The notes under the pieces were generated by a model. That model was not told the DNA's origin and did not search any database. It was given only the letters and a program-made list of their open reading frames with translations. Of a stretch of 41,919 bases of DNA, positions 1 through 9,055 are shown one piece after another. A program made the position numbers and the translations under genes. The DNA lies in contig JASCPI010000044.1 in the NCBI GenBank assembly GCA_029959555.1, forward strand, positions 1 to 41,919, in the 5' to 3' direction. How positions within the stretch are numbered: position 1 is the first letter of the stretch; each line of letters opens with the position of its first letter. This stretch comes from Lysobacteraceae bacterium PS02065 (lineage in GTDB: Bacteria; Pseudomonadota; Gammaproteobacteria; Xanthomonadales; Rhodanobacteraceae).

Positions 1-2
1 GC

Positions 3-3000
3 GGTGGCTCGCCGGCGCCCGCGCCGGTCGCCGACACCGGCGGCCCTGCGCCGGCCGCGACCGCGGTGCCGGTGGCGTCCACGGCGGCTGACGACGACCT
101 GCTCGCCGCCGCGGCGCTCGCCTATGGCGGCACGCCTGCTGCCGACGAGCCCGTCACGCCCGCACGCGACGTTCCGCGCCTCGACACGGCGGTCGAGCTG
201 CCGGCCGCGTTCCTGAGCTGGGGCGACAACATTCCGCTCGAGTCGGGTCTTTTGCGCCTCGACGACGAGCCCGCGGGCAATACGCGCGTGCTCGACCTGG
301 ACGGCCTGAGTTTCGGCGACCTGCCCGACGTCCCGCCCGCGACGGTGGCCGCCGAGCCTGTGCGCGAGGAACCGAAGCTCGAACTCGACAGCGCGGTCGA
401 GGTCGCCGCGGGCGACGACCTTCGCGACCTCATCGTCGGCGACAGCGTCATGCCGCCCGCCGAGGAACACGATCTCGGTGGCCTGCGCCTGGCCGAGACG
501 GCCGAGGACGCGCCGCGCGACGTCACCGCCGCCGAGCCTGTCGAGGCCGAAACGGAAGCGGACGCCGACGCCGAGTCCGAGGAGGAGTGGATCGAGGTCG
601 AGGAGGAGATCGAGGAGGAAGTCGAAGCGCCGGCCGAGGTCGGCGACGGCAGCTTCCAGATCGCCGCCTCGAGCGAGATCGACGACGAGATCCGCGACGT
701 CTTCGTGGAGGAAGTGCAGGAAGAGATCGACAACCTGCGCGCCCAGCTGCCGCTGTGGCAGGCCAACGCCGACAACGCCGAGCTGCTCAAACCGATCCGT
801 CGTTCGTTCCACACGCTCAAGGGTTCCGGTCGTCTCGTCGGCGCGCTCGCGCTGGGCGAGTTCAGCTGGAAGGTCGAGAACATGCTCAACCGCGTCCTCG
901 ACCATTCGATCCAGCCGACCCCGCAGGTGCGTGCGCTGGTCGAGCATGCGGTCGGCGCGTTGCCGGGGCTGCTCGGTGCGCTGCGTGGTGAAGGCGCGCC
1001 GACGAGCGACATCGCCGGCATCATGGCGACGGCCGATCGGCTCGCCGCCGGCGAAATGATCTGGCTTCCCGAGCGCGTCGATGCGCCGGTCCGCAAGGTC
1101 AAGCGCGTCGTCACGCGCCGCGTGCGTGTGACCAGGCCGAAGCCGCCGGTGGACGACGTCGTGCCCACGGTGCCCGCGGATGCCGATGAATTCCTCGCCG
1201 CCGTGCCGCAGTTGGAGGTGTCCACGTCGAACGAGATCGTCGCCGGTCCGTTGCCCGGCCTCGATCCGGTGCTGTTCGACATCCTCAAGAGCGAGACGGC
1301 GATGCACCTTTCGGTGGTCGACGACTTCCTCGAGCAGTCGCGCTACGTGCCACTGCCGGTATCGGAGCCGGTCCTGCGCGCCGTGCACACGCTCAGTGGC
1401 GCGATCGCGATGGTCGAGATCAACGAACTCTCGCAGGTGCTCGCGCCGCTCGAGGGCTACCTCAAGCGTGCGCGTGCGCACGCCGCGCCGATCGAAGGCG
1501 AAGGCATCGCCGTGCTCGGCGAGGCGGCCGAGCTCGTGCGCGACATCATGCAGCGCCTCGACGCGGGTTCCAGCCAGCTTCCCGACAGCTCGGCGCTCGC
1601 CGCGCGCATCACCGCGCTGCGCGACGCGCTCGACGAGCCGCTGAGCGCGTTGCAGCTCTATCACCAGGAAGAAGCCGCCGCAGCCGACGAAGCACCGGCG
1701 CTGCTGCTCGATCTCGACGAGGCATCCCCCGCCGCTGGAGACGAGGACTGGCTCGATCTCGAAAGCGCTGCGGCCGCGATCCCCTCACTGGGCCTGGCCT
1801 CCTCGCAGGAAGCGGACGACGAGGCCAGGGCCGAGGACGACGACCTCGCCGCCTTCGCGAAATCGCTCGATGCGCAGCTGGCGCGTTTCGGGCTCGATGA
1901 CCTCGTGCGTCCCGATGCTCCGGCCGCGTCGCAGGCGGTTGCCGAACCTGCCGAGGATGCGGAGCCCGTCGCCGACGCCGCCGGTATCGAGGTCGAGATC
2001 GTCGATCCGGCCGAGGTGCTCGCGGCGGACCTCGCCGCCGAGCCGGTCGATGCCGGCGATGCGTTCTCCGCCGAGGCCGACGCGCTCGCCGACGACATCG
2101 TCGCGGCGCCCGCCGGTGAAGCGCCGGCCGAACCGGCCGTCGAGGTCGAGCGTGACGAGGACACGGGCGCGCCGGTCGACACCGGCACGCCGACCGAAGT
2201 GATCGATCTCGCCGACCTGCTCGACGCCGACGACGCGATCGAGCGCATCGACGCCGACGGCTCCGTCGAGGTCATCGAAGTCGAATCCCCCGTTGCCGTC
2301 GTCGAGGACGCCGCCGGGGCTTCGGCCGATGCGGGCGTGTCGGCGCACGTGGCGACGCAAGCCGAGGAGGAGGCCGAGCTCGAGCGCGAACTGCTCGCGT
2401 CGTTCGACGAGCCCGCCGCGACGGACGAGGTTGCCGGCGATGCCGCGGACCTCGACGAGACCGCGTTCACCGAAGAAGCCTTCGAGGAGGATGCGACGCG
2501 CGAGGCGCTCGCCGGACTCGATGCCGAGGTCGCGGCCGCGCTGTCGGACGGCGATGCCGACGATGCTGCCGGCGAGACCGAGGTCCGCGAGGCGGTCGCC
2601 GACATCGATGCGACCGTCGCCGAGGCTCAGGACGAGCCCGTCGAGGCCTCCGCGGACGATGCCGACGGCGACGACGAGCCTGCGGCCGTGCCGGCGAACG
2701 ACGCCTCGGCCGAGGTCGACGAGGCCCCGGAAGCGGCCATCGGGCAAGCGACGCCCGAAGCTCCCGCCGTTCCGGCGGCGCCGCCCGTGCGCGCGTTCGC
2801 CGACGACGAACAACCCGAAGGCCGCCTCGAACTCGCCGAGATGGACGAGGACCTGCTCGACATCTTCGTGCAGGAAGGCAACGACATCCTCGACCATTCC
2901 GACTCGGTGATGGCCAAGCTGCGCGAGACGCCGCACGAGCGCGAGCTCATCGGTGGCCTGCAGCGCGACCTGCACACGCTCAAGGGCGGCGCGCGCATGG

Positions 3001-5234
3001 CCGGCCTCGCGCCGATCGGCGACCTCAGCCACGTCATGGAGTCGCTGCTCGACGCCGTGTACGACGGCACCTACGCGATGGACCGCACGGCGATCGAATC
3101 GCTCGAAGCGGGCTTCGACCATCTCCATGGACTCGTGCAGCGCGTCGCGCACCGCAAGGCGATCGCGATGCCCGAGGCCGCGATCGCACGCCTCGAGCAG
3201 CTGTTGAGTGGCGAAGTCCCGGTCGCCACGGCCACCGACGAGAGCGTCAAGGCCGCCTCCACGCCGATTCCCGTTGCCGAAGCATCCGCAGCTCCCGCAT
3301 CGGCGACGCCCGCCGCGCCGGCACGGCCGGAACCGCGCGCGATGCCCGGTCCCGAGGTCGACGACGAGCCGCGCGCGCCGCAGGAAATGATCCGCGTGCG
3401 TTCCGAGCTGCTCGACTCGCTCGTGAACTACGCCGGCGAGGTATCGATCTACCGCTCGCGCCTGGAACAGCAGATCTCGACGTTCCGCTTCAACCTCATC
3501 GAGTTCGAGCAGACCGTCGCGCGCCTTCGCGAGCAGCTGCGCAAGCTCGAGATCGAGACCGAGGCGCAGATCATCGCGCGTTACCAGCGCGAGCATCACG
3601 AGGGCGGCTCGGACGCGACGTTCGATCCGCTCGAGCTCGATCGCTTCTCGCAGCTGCAGCAGTACTCGCGTGCACTCGGCGAGTCGGTTTCGGACCTGGT
3701 CTCGATCCAGGGCCTGCTCGACGACCTCACGCGCCAGTCGGAAACCCTGCTGCTGCAGCAGTCGCGCGTCAGCTCGGACCTTCAGGAAGGCCTCATGCGC
3801 ACGCGCATGGTGCCGTTCGATTCGCTCGTGCCGTCGTTGCGCCGCACGCTGCGCCAGTCGGCGCAGGAGCTCGGCAAGCGCGCCCAGCTCAAGGTCGAAG
3901 GCGCGCAGGGCGAAATGGACCGCAACCTGCTCGAGCGCATGAAGGCGCCGTTCGAGCACATGCTGCGCAACGCACTCGCGCACGGCATCGAGACGCCCGA
4001 ACAGCGCCTCGAGGCCGACAAGCCGCTCGACGGCAGCGTGACGATCTCGGTGGCGCGTGAGGCGACCGAAGTCGTGCTGCGCATCACCGACGACGGCCGC
4101 GGCCTCAACCGCGACGCGATCCGCCGCAAGGCGATCCAGCAAGGCCTGCTGAGCCCCGAGGCGCAGCTGTCGGACCGCGACCTCTACGGCTTCATCATGG
4201 AAGCCGGCTTCTCGACCGCCGAGCAGGTCACCCAGCTCGCCGGCCGCGGCGTCGGCATGGACGTCGTCCACAGCGAGATCAAGCAGCTCGGCGGTTCGCT
4301 CGCGATCGATTCGGTACCGGGCAAGGGCACCACGTTCACGATCCGCCTGCCGTTCACGCTCGCGGTCACCCAGGCGATCCTCGTGCGCCTCGGCGAAGCG
4401 GTCTACGCGGTGCCGATGTCGTCGGTGCAGGGCGTCGTGCGCATCGCCCACGACGACTACGCCAAGCGCATCGCCAGCGGCTCGCCCACCTACGCCTACG
4501 CCGGCGACGAGTTCACGATCTACGAACTCTCCCAGCTGCTCGGCGTGCCGGCCGGCCGCGTCGTCGACGAGACCCAGCTCCCGCTGCTCATGACACGTGC
4601 GGGCGACCAGCGCGCCGCCGTGCGCATCGACGCGGTCGTCGGTTCGCGCGAAATCGTCGTCAAGTCGGTCGGCCCGCAGATCAGTTCGGTGCCCGGCATC
4701 TTCGGTGCGACGATCATGGGCGACGGCTCGGTCGTCATGATCCTCGATCTCTCGCCGCTCGTTCGCCGTTCGGCCGCGCTGCGCGCGAGCGTCGCCGCGG
4801 GCGAGGTCGAGGCGCCGGTCGTGCCGGTCGTGCCGGTGATCGAGACGCGCCGCAACCCGCTCATCATGGTGGTCGACGACTCGATCACGATGCGCAAGGT
4901 CACGACGCGCGTGCTCGAGCGCGCCGAAATGGAAGTGCTCACCGCGAAGGACGGCCTCGACGCCGTCGAGAAGCTGCAGGACGCCGTGCCGGACCTCATG
5001 CTGCTCGACATCGAGATGCCGCGCATGGACGGCTACGAACTCGCGACCTACATGCGCAACGACTCGCGCCTGCGCAAGGTGCCGATCATCATGGTCACCT
5101 CGCGTACCGGCGAGAAGCACCGCCAGCGCGCGCTGGAAATCGGCGTCGAACGCTACCTCGGCAAGCCGTACCAGGAAGTCGACCTGCTTCGCCACGTCCA
5201 GGAAACGCTGAGGGCGAGCCGTGCAGAACCCTGA
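3..5234 (+). CDS. chpA: ChpA-type hybrid chemotaxis histidine kinase (5' partial)
   Basis: CheA-family kinase of the type IV pilus (Pil-Chp) chemosensory system. It passes signals from a membrane receptor to response regulators controlling twitching motility and cAMP. The frame is open to the left edge, so the N-terminus lies outside the window. Residues here are numbered from the GTG at 66. A first Hpt domain has HTLKGSG with His249. A second has HTLSGA around His441, where the usual Lys is Ser. A third has HTLKGGARMAG with His970. An acidic Ala/Glu/Asp-rich linker fills about 530-905. The CheA dimerisation helices start near 1109. The ATPase domain shows the N-box around Asn1302 (NALAHG) and DDGRG at 1342. 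A CheW-like domain follows at about 1435-1570. A C-terminal receiver at about 1598-1720 has phospho-acceptor Asp1648 in LDIEMPRMDG. The stop overlaps the next start. Domain order and size match ChpA of Pseudomonas and Xanthomonas. Confidence 0.95.
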   Translation, partial: GGSPAPAPVADTGGPAPAATAVPVASTAADDDLLAAAALAYGGTPAADEPVTPARDVPRLDTAVELPAAFLSWGDNIPLESGLLRLDDEPAGNTRVLDLDGLSFGDLPDVPPATVAAEPVREEPKLELDSAVEVAAGDDLRDLIVGDSVMPPAEEHDLGGLRLAETAEDAPRDVTAAEPVEAETEADADAESEEEWIEVEEEIEEEVEAPAEVGDGSFQIAASSEIDDEIRDVFVEEVQEEIDNLRAQLPLWQANADNAELLKPIRRSFHTLKGSGRLVGALALGEFSWKVENMLNRVLDHSIQPTPQVRALVEHAVGALPGLLGALRGEGAPTSDIAGIMATADRLAAGEMIWLPERVDAPVRKVKRVVTRRVRVTRPKPPVDDVVPTVPADADEFLAAVPQLEVSTSNEIVAGPLPGLDPVLFDILKSETAMHLSVVDDFLEQSRYVPLPVSEPVLRAVHTLSGAIAMVEINELSQVLAPLEGYLKRARAHAAPIEGEGIAVLGEAAELVRDIMQRLDAGSSQLPDSSALAARITALRDALDEPLSALQLYHQEEAAAADEAPALLLDLDEASPAAGDEDWLDLESAAAAIPSLGLASSQEADDEARAEDDDLAAFAKSLDAQLARFGLDDLVRPDAPAASQAVAEPAEDAEPVADAAGIEVEIVDPAEVLAADLAAEPVDAGDAFSAEADALADDIVAAPAGEAPAEPAVEVERDEDTGAPVDTGTPTEVIDLADLLDADDAIERIDADGSVEVIEVESPVAVVEDAAGASADAGVSAHVATQAEEEAELERELLASFDEPAATDEVAGDAADLDETAFTEEAFEEDATREALAGLDAEVAAALSDGDADDAAGETEVREAVADIDATVAEAQDEPVEASADDADGDDEPAAVPANDASAEVDEAPEAAIGQATPEAPAVPAAPPVRAFADDEQPEGRLELAEMDEDLLDIFVQEGNDILDHSDSVMAKLRETPHERELIGGLQRDLHTLKGGARMAGLAPIGDLSHVMESLLDAVYDGTYAMDRTAIESLEAGFDHLHGLVQRVAHRKAIAMPEAAIARLEQLLSGEVPVATATDESVKAASTPIPVAEASAAPASATPAAPARPEPRAMPGPEVDDEPRAPQEMIRVRSELLDSLVNYAGEVSIYRSRLEQQISTFRFNLIEFEQTVARLREQLRKLEIETEAQIIARYQREHHEGGSDATFDPLELDRFSQLQQYSRALGESVSDLVSIQGLLDDLTRQSETLLLQQSRVSSDLQEGLMRTRMVPFDSLVPSLRRTLRQSAQELGKRAQLKVEGAQGEMDRNLLERMKAPFEHMLRNALAHGIETPEQRLEADKPLDGSVTISVAREATEVVLRITDDGRGLNRDAIRRKAIQQGLLSPEAQLSDRDLYGFIMEAGFSTAEQVTQLAGRGVGMDVVHSEIKQLGGSLAIDSVPGKGTTFTIRLPFTLAVTQAILVRLGEAVYAVPMSSVQGVVRIAHDDYAKRIASGSPTYAYAGDEFTIYELSQLLGVPAGRVVDETQLPLLMTRAGDQRAAVRIDAVVGSREIVVKSVGPQISSVPGIFGATIMGDGSVVMILDLSPLVRRSAALRASVAAGEVEAPVVPVVPVIETRRNPLIMVVDDSITMRKVTTRVLERAEMEVLTAKDGLDAVEKLQDAVPDLMLLDIEMPRMDGYELATYMRNDSRLRKVPIIMVTSRTGEKHRQRALEIGVERYLGKPYQEVDLLRHVQETLRASRAEP

Positions 5235-7635
5235 GGCCAACGTCCCGATCGCCCTGCTGTCGCAGTCGGGCGAAGCGGGACGCCACCTGCGCGACGCGCT
5301 CGCGGGCGCGGGCACGCCGATCGTCTACGAGGCGCCTGCGGCGCAGCTCGACCGCCAGGCACTCGAGGAGTCGGGCGCGCGCGTCGTGGTCGTGAACCTC
5401 GACGCCGACGTCGAATCGCACCTCGACGACGTCTACGCGCTGCTCGACGACGACCGCTACAACGTGATCTTCGACGAGTCTGGCGTATCGAGCCGTCTGT
5501 CCGGCTGGGAGCAGGCGCGCTGGGCGCGCCACCTCGCCGCCAAGATCCGCGGCAGCGACAACGCCGATCCACCGCGTCCCGAGGGCGCGGAAGCACCGCC
5601 GTCTCCGGCGCCCGTCGTCGTGGCCGTTGCGGCTTCGGCGATCGTGGACGAGGTGGCCGTCTCGCGCGACGCGGAGCCCCTGCACGCGGTCGCTGCCGAA
5701 CCCGTGGTGGCGGAGCTCGTGCACGAGGAGCCCGTCGAGGCGCAACGCGCGCACGATATCGTCGAATCCGCCGATGCGCCGACGTCCGCGCCCGACCTGT
5801 CCGTCGAGGTCGACGAGCCACCGCCGCGCAATGTCGAGGATCTCGTGTTCGAGGCCTACGGCGTCGTCGATACGCCCGCGCCGCCGCCCGTCGTGGCGCC
5901 CGCGGCTCCGGTGGATGACGACGCGCTCGATTTCGCGCATCTCGATGCCTTGCTCGATGCTTCGCCTGCCGCACCGGCGGCAACAGACGAGCCCTTGCTC
6001 GACTGGGAGCTTCCCGCCACGCCGACGGCACCACCCGCGCCGCCGGCCCCGCTCGCACTGGAACCCGATTTCGACCTGCCTGCACCGCCGCCGGTGCAGG
6101 GACCGAAGGCCACGCCGGCGCTCGCCGCGGCACCTCCGGCGCCCGCCGTATCCCCGTTCGACTTCGATTTCGACGCACCCGCGGAAGCATCGGCTCCCGT
6201 CACGGAGCCCCCGGCGCCGACCCCGGTGAAGGACGAGGCCGACGACGATTTCGAGTTCGCCTGGAACGCGCCGGCCGCCGAAGCGGACGCTGCTTCCGAC
6301 CCTCGCGTAGACGTACCCGGCGAGCTCGTCGTCGCGACGCCCGAGGTGTTCGCCGGTCTCGAACTGGTGTCGATCGACGAGCCCGCCGACGACGATGTCC
6401 TGCCCTCGAAGCCGGTGGCGACGCCGTCGGCCGAAGAAGATGCGCTCGGATTCGGTGATCTCGGCGATTTCGCCGACTTCGACCTTCCCGACGAGGAGGT
6501 CGCCTCTCCGCGTGGCGGCACTCCGGAACGCCAGGAGCCCGTCGATCTCGACGCCCTGCTGTCGGGCCGTTCCGAGGCCGCGGTCGAGGAACCCCTCGAC
6601 GTCGGTGCGTCGCTCGCCGCCGCGGCGGACGATATTCGCAGCGCCGGTGACACGAAGACGCCGGTGACGTTCGAGCTGCTCGATCTCGACTGGGCCGATG
6701 CGCCGAAGGACGACGAAGGCAAACCCGCCGAGGCGCCCGTCGTCGCGGCACCGCCGCCGGTGCTCGGGTCCGCGCTCGCGTGGACGCTCGATCCGCTCGA
6801 CGGCGAAGAGGATGCGACGCCCGCCGCGCCACCGACCGGTCCGGCGCAGTTCGGCATCGAGACCGTGTCGGCCGCGGAGTACCTCGCGCCCGAAGTCGAG
6901 GCGACCGAGGAGCCGCCGCCCGTGTCGCTCGGCGGCCTCTCGCTCGAGCTCATGCCGATCGAGGAAGCGATCGCACCGTCCGGTGCCGCGACCGGCGACG
7001 TGGTCCGCGAAGCCTGGCTCGACACGTCCGCGATCAGTTCGCCGAAGGCCGTCGTGCGCAAGGTGTGGGTGCTCGGCGCCTCGATCGGCGGCCCCGAAGC
7101 CGTGCGCGAGTTCCTCGCGCAGATCCCGGCCGACTACCCCGCGCTGTTCCTGCTCGCCCAGCACATGGGCGCCGAGTTCATGGACATCATGGCGCAGCAG
7201 CTCGCCAAGACGACGAAGCTCATGGTGCGCAAGCCGCAGCACGGCGAACGCGTCGGCCACGGCGACCTCGTCATCGTGCCGGTCACGCATCGCCTGCGCG
7301 TCGATCCGCAGGGTGTCATCGTGCTCGAGGCGCTGCCGGCGGGTGGTCCGCCGCACGTGCCGTCGATCGACGACCTGCTCACCGACATCGCCGAGCGCTT
7401 CGGCTCGAGCGCCGGCACCATCGTGTTCTCGGGCATGGCCGAGGACGCCGCCACCGGCGCGAAGCAGCTCGCCGCGAAGGGTGGCCGCGTCTACGTGCAG
7501 GACCCCGACACCTGCGTCATCAGCGCGATGGTCGACGGCGTGATCGAGACCGGCGTCGTCGCGTTCACGGGCTCACCCGCAGCCCTCGCCGAGCGCGTGC
7601 TCGCCGAACGCCCTGCCGCCGGCAAGACTTCCTGA
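5221..7635 (+). CDS. chpB: CheB/ChpB-like chemoreceptor methylesterase with long disordered linker
   Basis: Probable protein-glutamate methylesterase removing methyl groups from the pilus chemoreceptor. The GTG start lies inside the end of chpA (14-base overlap), which implies translational coupling. The C-terminal ~190 residues are a CheB esterase domain with the triad Ser621 (GASIGGP), His648 (LAQHMG) and Asp742 (SGMAEDAATG). The N-terminal ~100 residues fold-match a receiver only loosely. The usual acidic pair after the first strand is replaced by LLSQS, and the nearest Asp residues are in NLDAD at 61-63, so normal phosphorylation is doubtful. Between them lies ~500 residues of Pro/Ala/Asp/Glu-rich linker, far longer than in classical CheB (about 350 residues in total). 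The location after chpA supports a pilus role. The esterase assignment is firm; the regulation is inferred. Confidence 0.9.
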   Translation: MQNPEANVPIALLSQSGEAGRHLRDALAGAGTPIVYEAPAAQLDRQALEESGARVVVVNLDADVESHLDDVYALLDDDRYNVIFDESGVSSRLSGWEQARWARHLAAKIRGSDNADPPRPEGAEAPPSPAPVVVAVAASAIVDEVAVSRDAEPLHAVAAEPVVAELVHEEPVEAQRAHDIVESADAPTSAPDLSVEVDEPPPRNVEDLVFEAYGVVDTPAPPPVVAPAAPVDDDALDFAHLDALLDASPAAPAATDEPLLDWELPATPTAPPAPPAPLALEPDFDLPAPPPVQGPKATPALAAAPPAPAVSPFDFDFDAPAEASAPVTEPPAPTPVKDEADDDFEFAWNAPAAEADAASDPRVDVPGELVVATPEVFAGLELVSIDEPADDDVLPSKPVATPSAEEDALGFGDLGDFADFDLPDEEVASPRGGTPERQEPVDLDALLSGRSEAAVEEPLDVGASLAAAADDIRSAGDTKTPVTFELLDLDWADAPKDDEGKPAEAPVVAAPPPVLGSALAWTLDPLDGEEDATPAAPPTGPAQFGIETVSAAEYLAPEVEATEEPPPVSLGGLSLELMPIEEAIAPSGAATGDVVREAWLDTSAISSPKAVVRKVWVLGASIGGPEAVREFLAQIPADYPALFLLAQHMGAEFMDIMAQQLAKTTKLMVRKPQHGERVGHGDLVIVPVTHRLRVDPQGVIVLEALPAGGPPHVPSIDDLLTDIAERFGSSAGTIVFSGMAEDAATGAKQLAAKGGRVYVQDPDTCVISAMVDGVIETGVVAFTGSPAALAERVLAERPAAGKTS

Positions 7636-7645
7636 GGATCCAGCG

Positions 7646-8110
7646 ATGGCCGAACTGCCCCGAGAAATCCGCGGCGTCATGATCCCCGTCACCGGCGGTC
7701 GCGTGCTGCTGCCCAACGCGACGGTCGCCGAGGTCATCACGTACTCCGCCCCCGAACGCGTCGACGGCGCGCCGTCCTGGCTGCTCGGCCGTCTCGGCTG
7801 GCGCGGCTGGCGCCTGCCGCTGTTCTCGTTCCCGATCCTCGCCGGCCACGCCACCGAGGAGAGCACCGCCAATGCACGCGTCACGGTGCTCAAGGCACTC
7901 GGCGGCAGCGCCAAGATGCCGTTCATCGCGATGCTCGCGCAGGGCTTCCCGCGCCTCACCACGGTCACCCAGGACCTCCTGCTGACCACCGGCGACCACA
8001 CCGAGCTCGCCCCCGGCGTGCGTGCCGAAGTGCTCGTGCGTGACGACCACGCCGTGATCCCCGACCTCGGCGCGATCGAGGCGATGGTCGCCGAGGCGAT
8101 GGCGGCCTGA
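7646..8110 (+). CDS. chpC: CheW-like chemotaxis adaptor (ChpC-like)
   Basis: A 154-residue protein with a weak CheW-like pattern (GVMIPVTGGRVLLPNATVAEV at the start, then short beta-strand-like hydrophobic stretches). It lies 10 bases after the CheB-like gene and should be in the same operon. CheW-family adaptors couple receptors to the CheA kinase; in Pseudomonas the gene after chpB is the CheW-like chpC, and this assignment rests on that synteny plus length. The ATG at 7646 was chosen because it follows the upstream stop closely. No chpD or chpE homologue follows. The operon appears to end here, where REP-like hairpins begin. The name chpC is likely but not certain, since sequence conservation in this subfamily is low. 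Confidence 0.75.
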   Translation: MAELPREIRGVMIPVTGGRVLLPNATVAEVITYSAPERVDGAPSWLLGRLGWRGWRLPLFSFPILAGHATEESTANARVTVLKALGGSAKMPFIAMLAQGFPRLTTVTQDLLLTTGDHTELAPGVRAEVLVRDDHAVIPDLGAIEAMVAEAMAA

Positions 8111-8152
8111 CGCGTCGCGAGGACTGTCCCGTCCGGGATCCCCCGAAGCATG

Positions 8153-8185
8153 CGGCGGAATCGCCTGCGGCGGTTCCGCCCTACG
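8153..8185. repeat. REP-like hairpin, copy 1
   Basis: Arms GGCGGAA (8154-8160) and TTCCGCC (8174-8180) are extended inward by CGCC/GGCG with one T-G wobble, giving a stem of about 12 pairs around a 3-base loop. The right arm is followed by CTACG. It is the inverted counterpart of the element at 8222-8252. It resembles the intergenic REP-type palindromes of Xanthomonadales and pseudomonads. Confidence 0.8.
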
Positions 8186-8221
8186 CGCACCACCCGGCGT
8201 CTTCGCCACGCCGCCCTCTTG

Positions 8222-8252
8222 TAGGGCGGAACCCGCGCAGCGGATTCCGCCG
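8222..8252. repeat. REP-like hairpin, copy 2 (inverted relative to copy 1)
   Basis: Begins TAGGGCGGAAC; arms GGCGGAA (8225-8231) and TTCCGCC (8245-8251) with inner CCGC/GCGG and one C-A mismatch. Its reverse complement closely matches copy 1, including the flanking CCCTA. The two copies are 36 bases apart, as in a BIME pair. Confidence 0.8.
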
Positions 8253-8305
8253 TGCTCCGTGATGCTCGCGGATGACGCCCGTGCAACGCGCGATGGAGCT
8301 TACCT

Positions 8306-8968
8306 GTGCCGTCCACACTCGGCGTCGCGGCGATCGATGAGGTATGGCGAGCCATCGATCACGAAGTCACGTGGTTGCATGGCCGCTGGGCGATCTACAG
8401 ACAGCTCTACGGCACCAGTGAGGCTCGCGTCGACGTTCTGAATCAGTCGGCCGGTACGTTCGCCCAGATGCTTCAAGACGTCCTGCTCGATGACGTCCAA
8501 CTGGGATTGGCAAAGCTCGGCGATCAAGCATTTACGCCGATGAGAGGTGGTCGGGCAGAGAACCTGACCCTCAAGAATCTACGCGATCGGGTCATTGCTT
8601 CGGGTGCGTTGGCATCCGAGCTTCCGCCGTTGCTGACGCGCTATGAGGACGCCTGCGCGAGTATCAGGGACCGGCGCAACAAGCGCATTGCACACGCGGA
8701 CCTTCAGGTCAGCCTTGAGGCGAAGGCGTCGCTGCTTGGCCCCTCGCGCGAAGAGATCGAGGTGGCATTGAAGGCATTGCGTGACGTGATGAACGGTGTC
8801 GAGCTCCATTTCACCGGAACTCGCACGGCCTACGAATTCGTCTTGCTTCAGGACGATGGCGACAGCCTCATCGCCACGCTCACGCAGGGTCTGAGATATC
8901 GGGAGCTGGTCGAGCAGGGCGCGATCCCGCGCGATGATCTTCGCTCCAGCCGATGGGGGAAGATCTAG
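8306..8968 (+). CDS. HEPN/AbiU2-like domain protein
   Basis: A 220-residue, mostly helical protein of uncertain function. Residues 121-130 read RDRRNKRIAH, which contains the R-X5-H arrangement (Arg124, His130) typical of HEPN ribonuclease domains. The surrounding pattern, two long helical segments with R-N-K/D-x-x-A-H-x-D, resembles the HEPN_AbiU2 family of abortive-infection proteins. The GTG start at 8306 is supported by GGAG at 8295-8298, seven bases upstream. Base composition is visibly less GC-rich than the neighbours and codon use is more relaxed, with A/T third positions, suggesting horizontal transfer. It stands alone between the hairpin pair and rsmE, with no obvious antitoxin partner. 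A role in phage defence is inference; the HEPN call is based on a short motif. Confidence 0.65.
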   Translation: MPSTLGVAAIDEVWRAIDHEVTWLHGRWAIYRQLYGTSEARVDVLNQSAGTFAQMLQDVLLDDVQLGLAKLGDQAFTPMRGGRAENLTLKNLRDRVIASGALASELPPLLTRYEDACASIRDRRNKRIAHADLQVSLEAKASLLGPSREEIEVALKALRDVMNGVELHFTGTRTAYEFVLLQDDGDSLIATLTQGLRYRELVEQGAIPRDDLRSSRWGKI

Positions 8969-9055
8969 CGCCCCATCGCGTCGATGCTCGCCAGACGGCT
9001 CGATTCGGCATGCCGAGGCGTAGTCGATCCTCGTCAGACCTCCGAAGCCAAGGTC

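Noticed and set aside
1785..5315. Very long minus-strand open frame opposite chpA (1176 codons)
   Set aside because: Lies antisense to a clear multidomain kinase. The open frame results from high GC at third positions; its translation is Arg/Asp/His-rich with no domain pattern.
8259..8441. Short plus-strand frame overlapping the HEPN gene start
   Set aside because: No ribosome site and out of frame with the better supported GTG at 8306.
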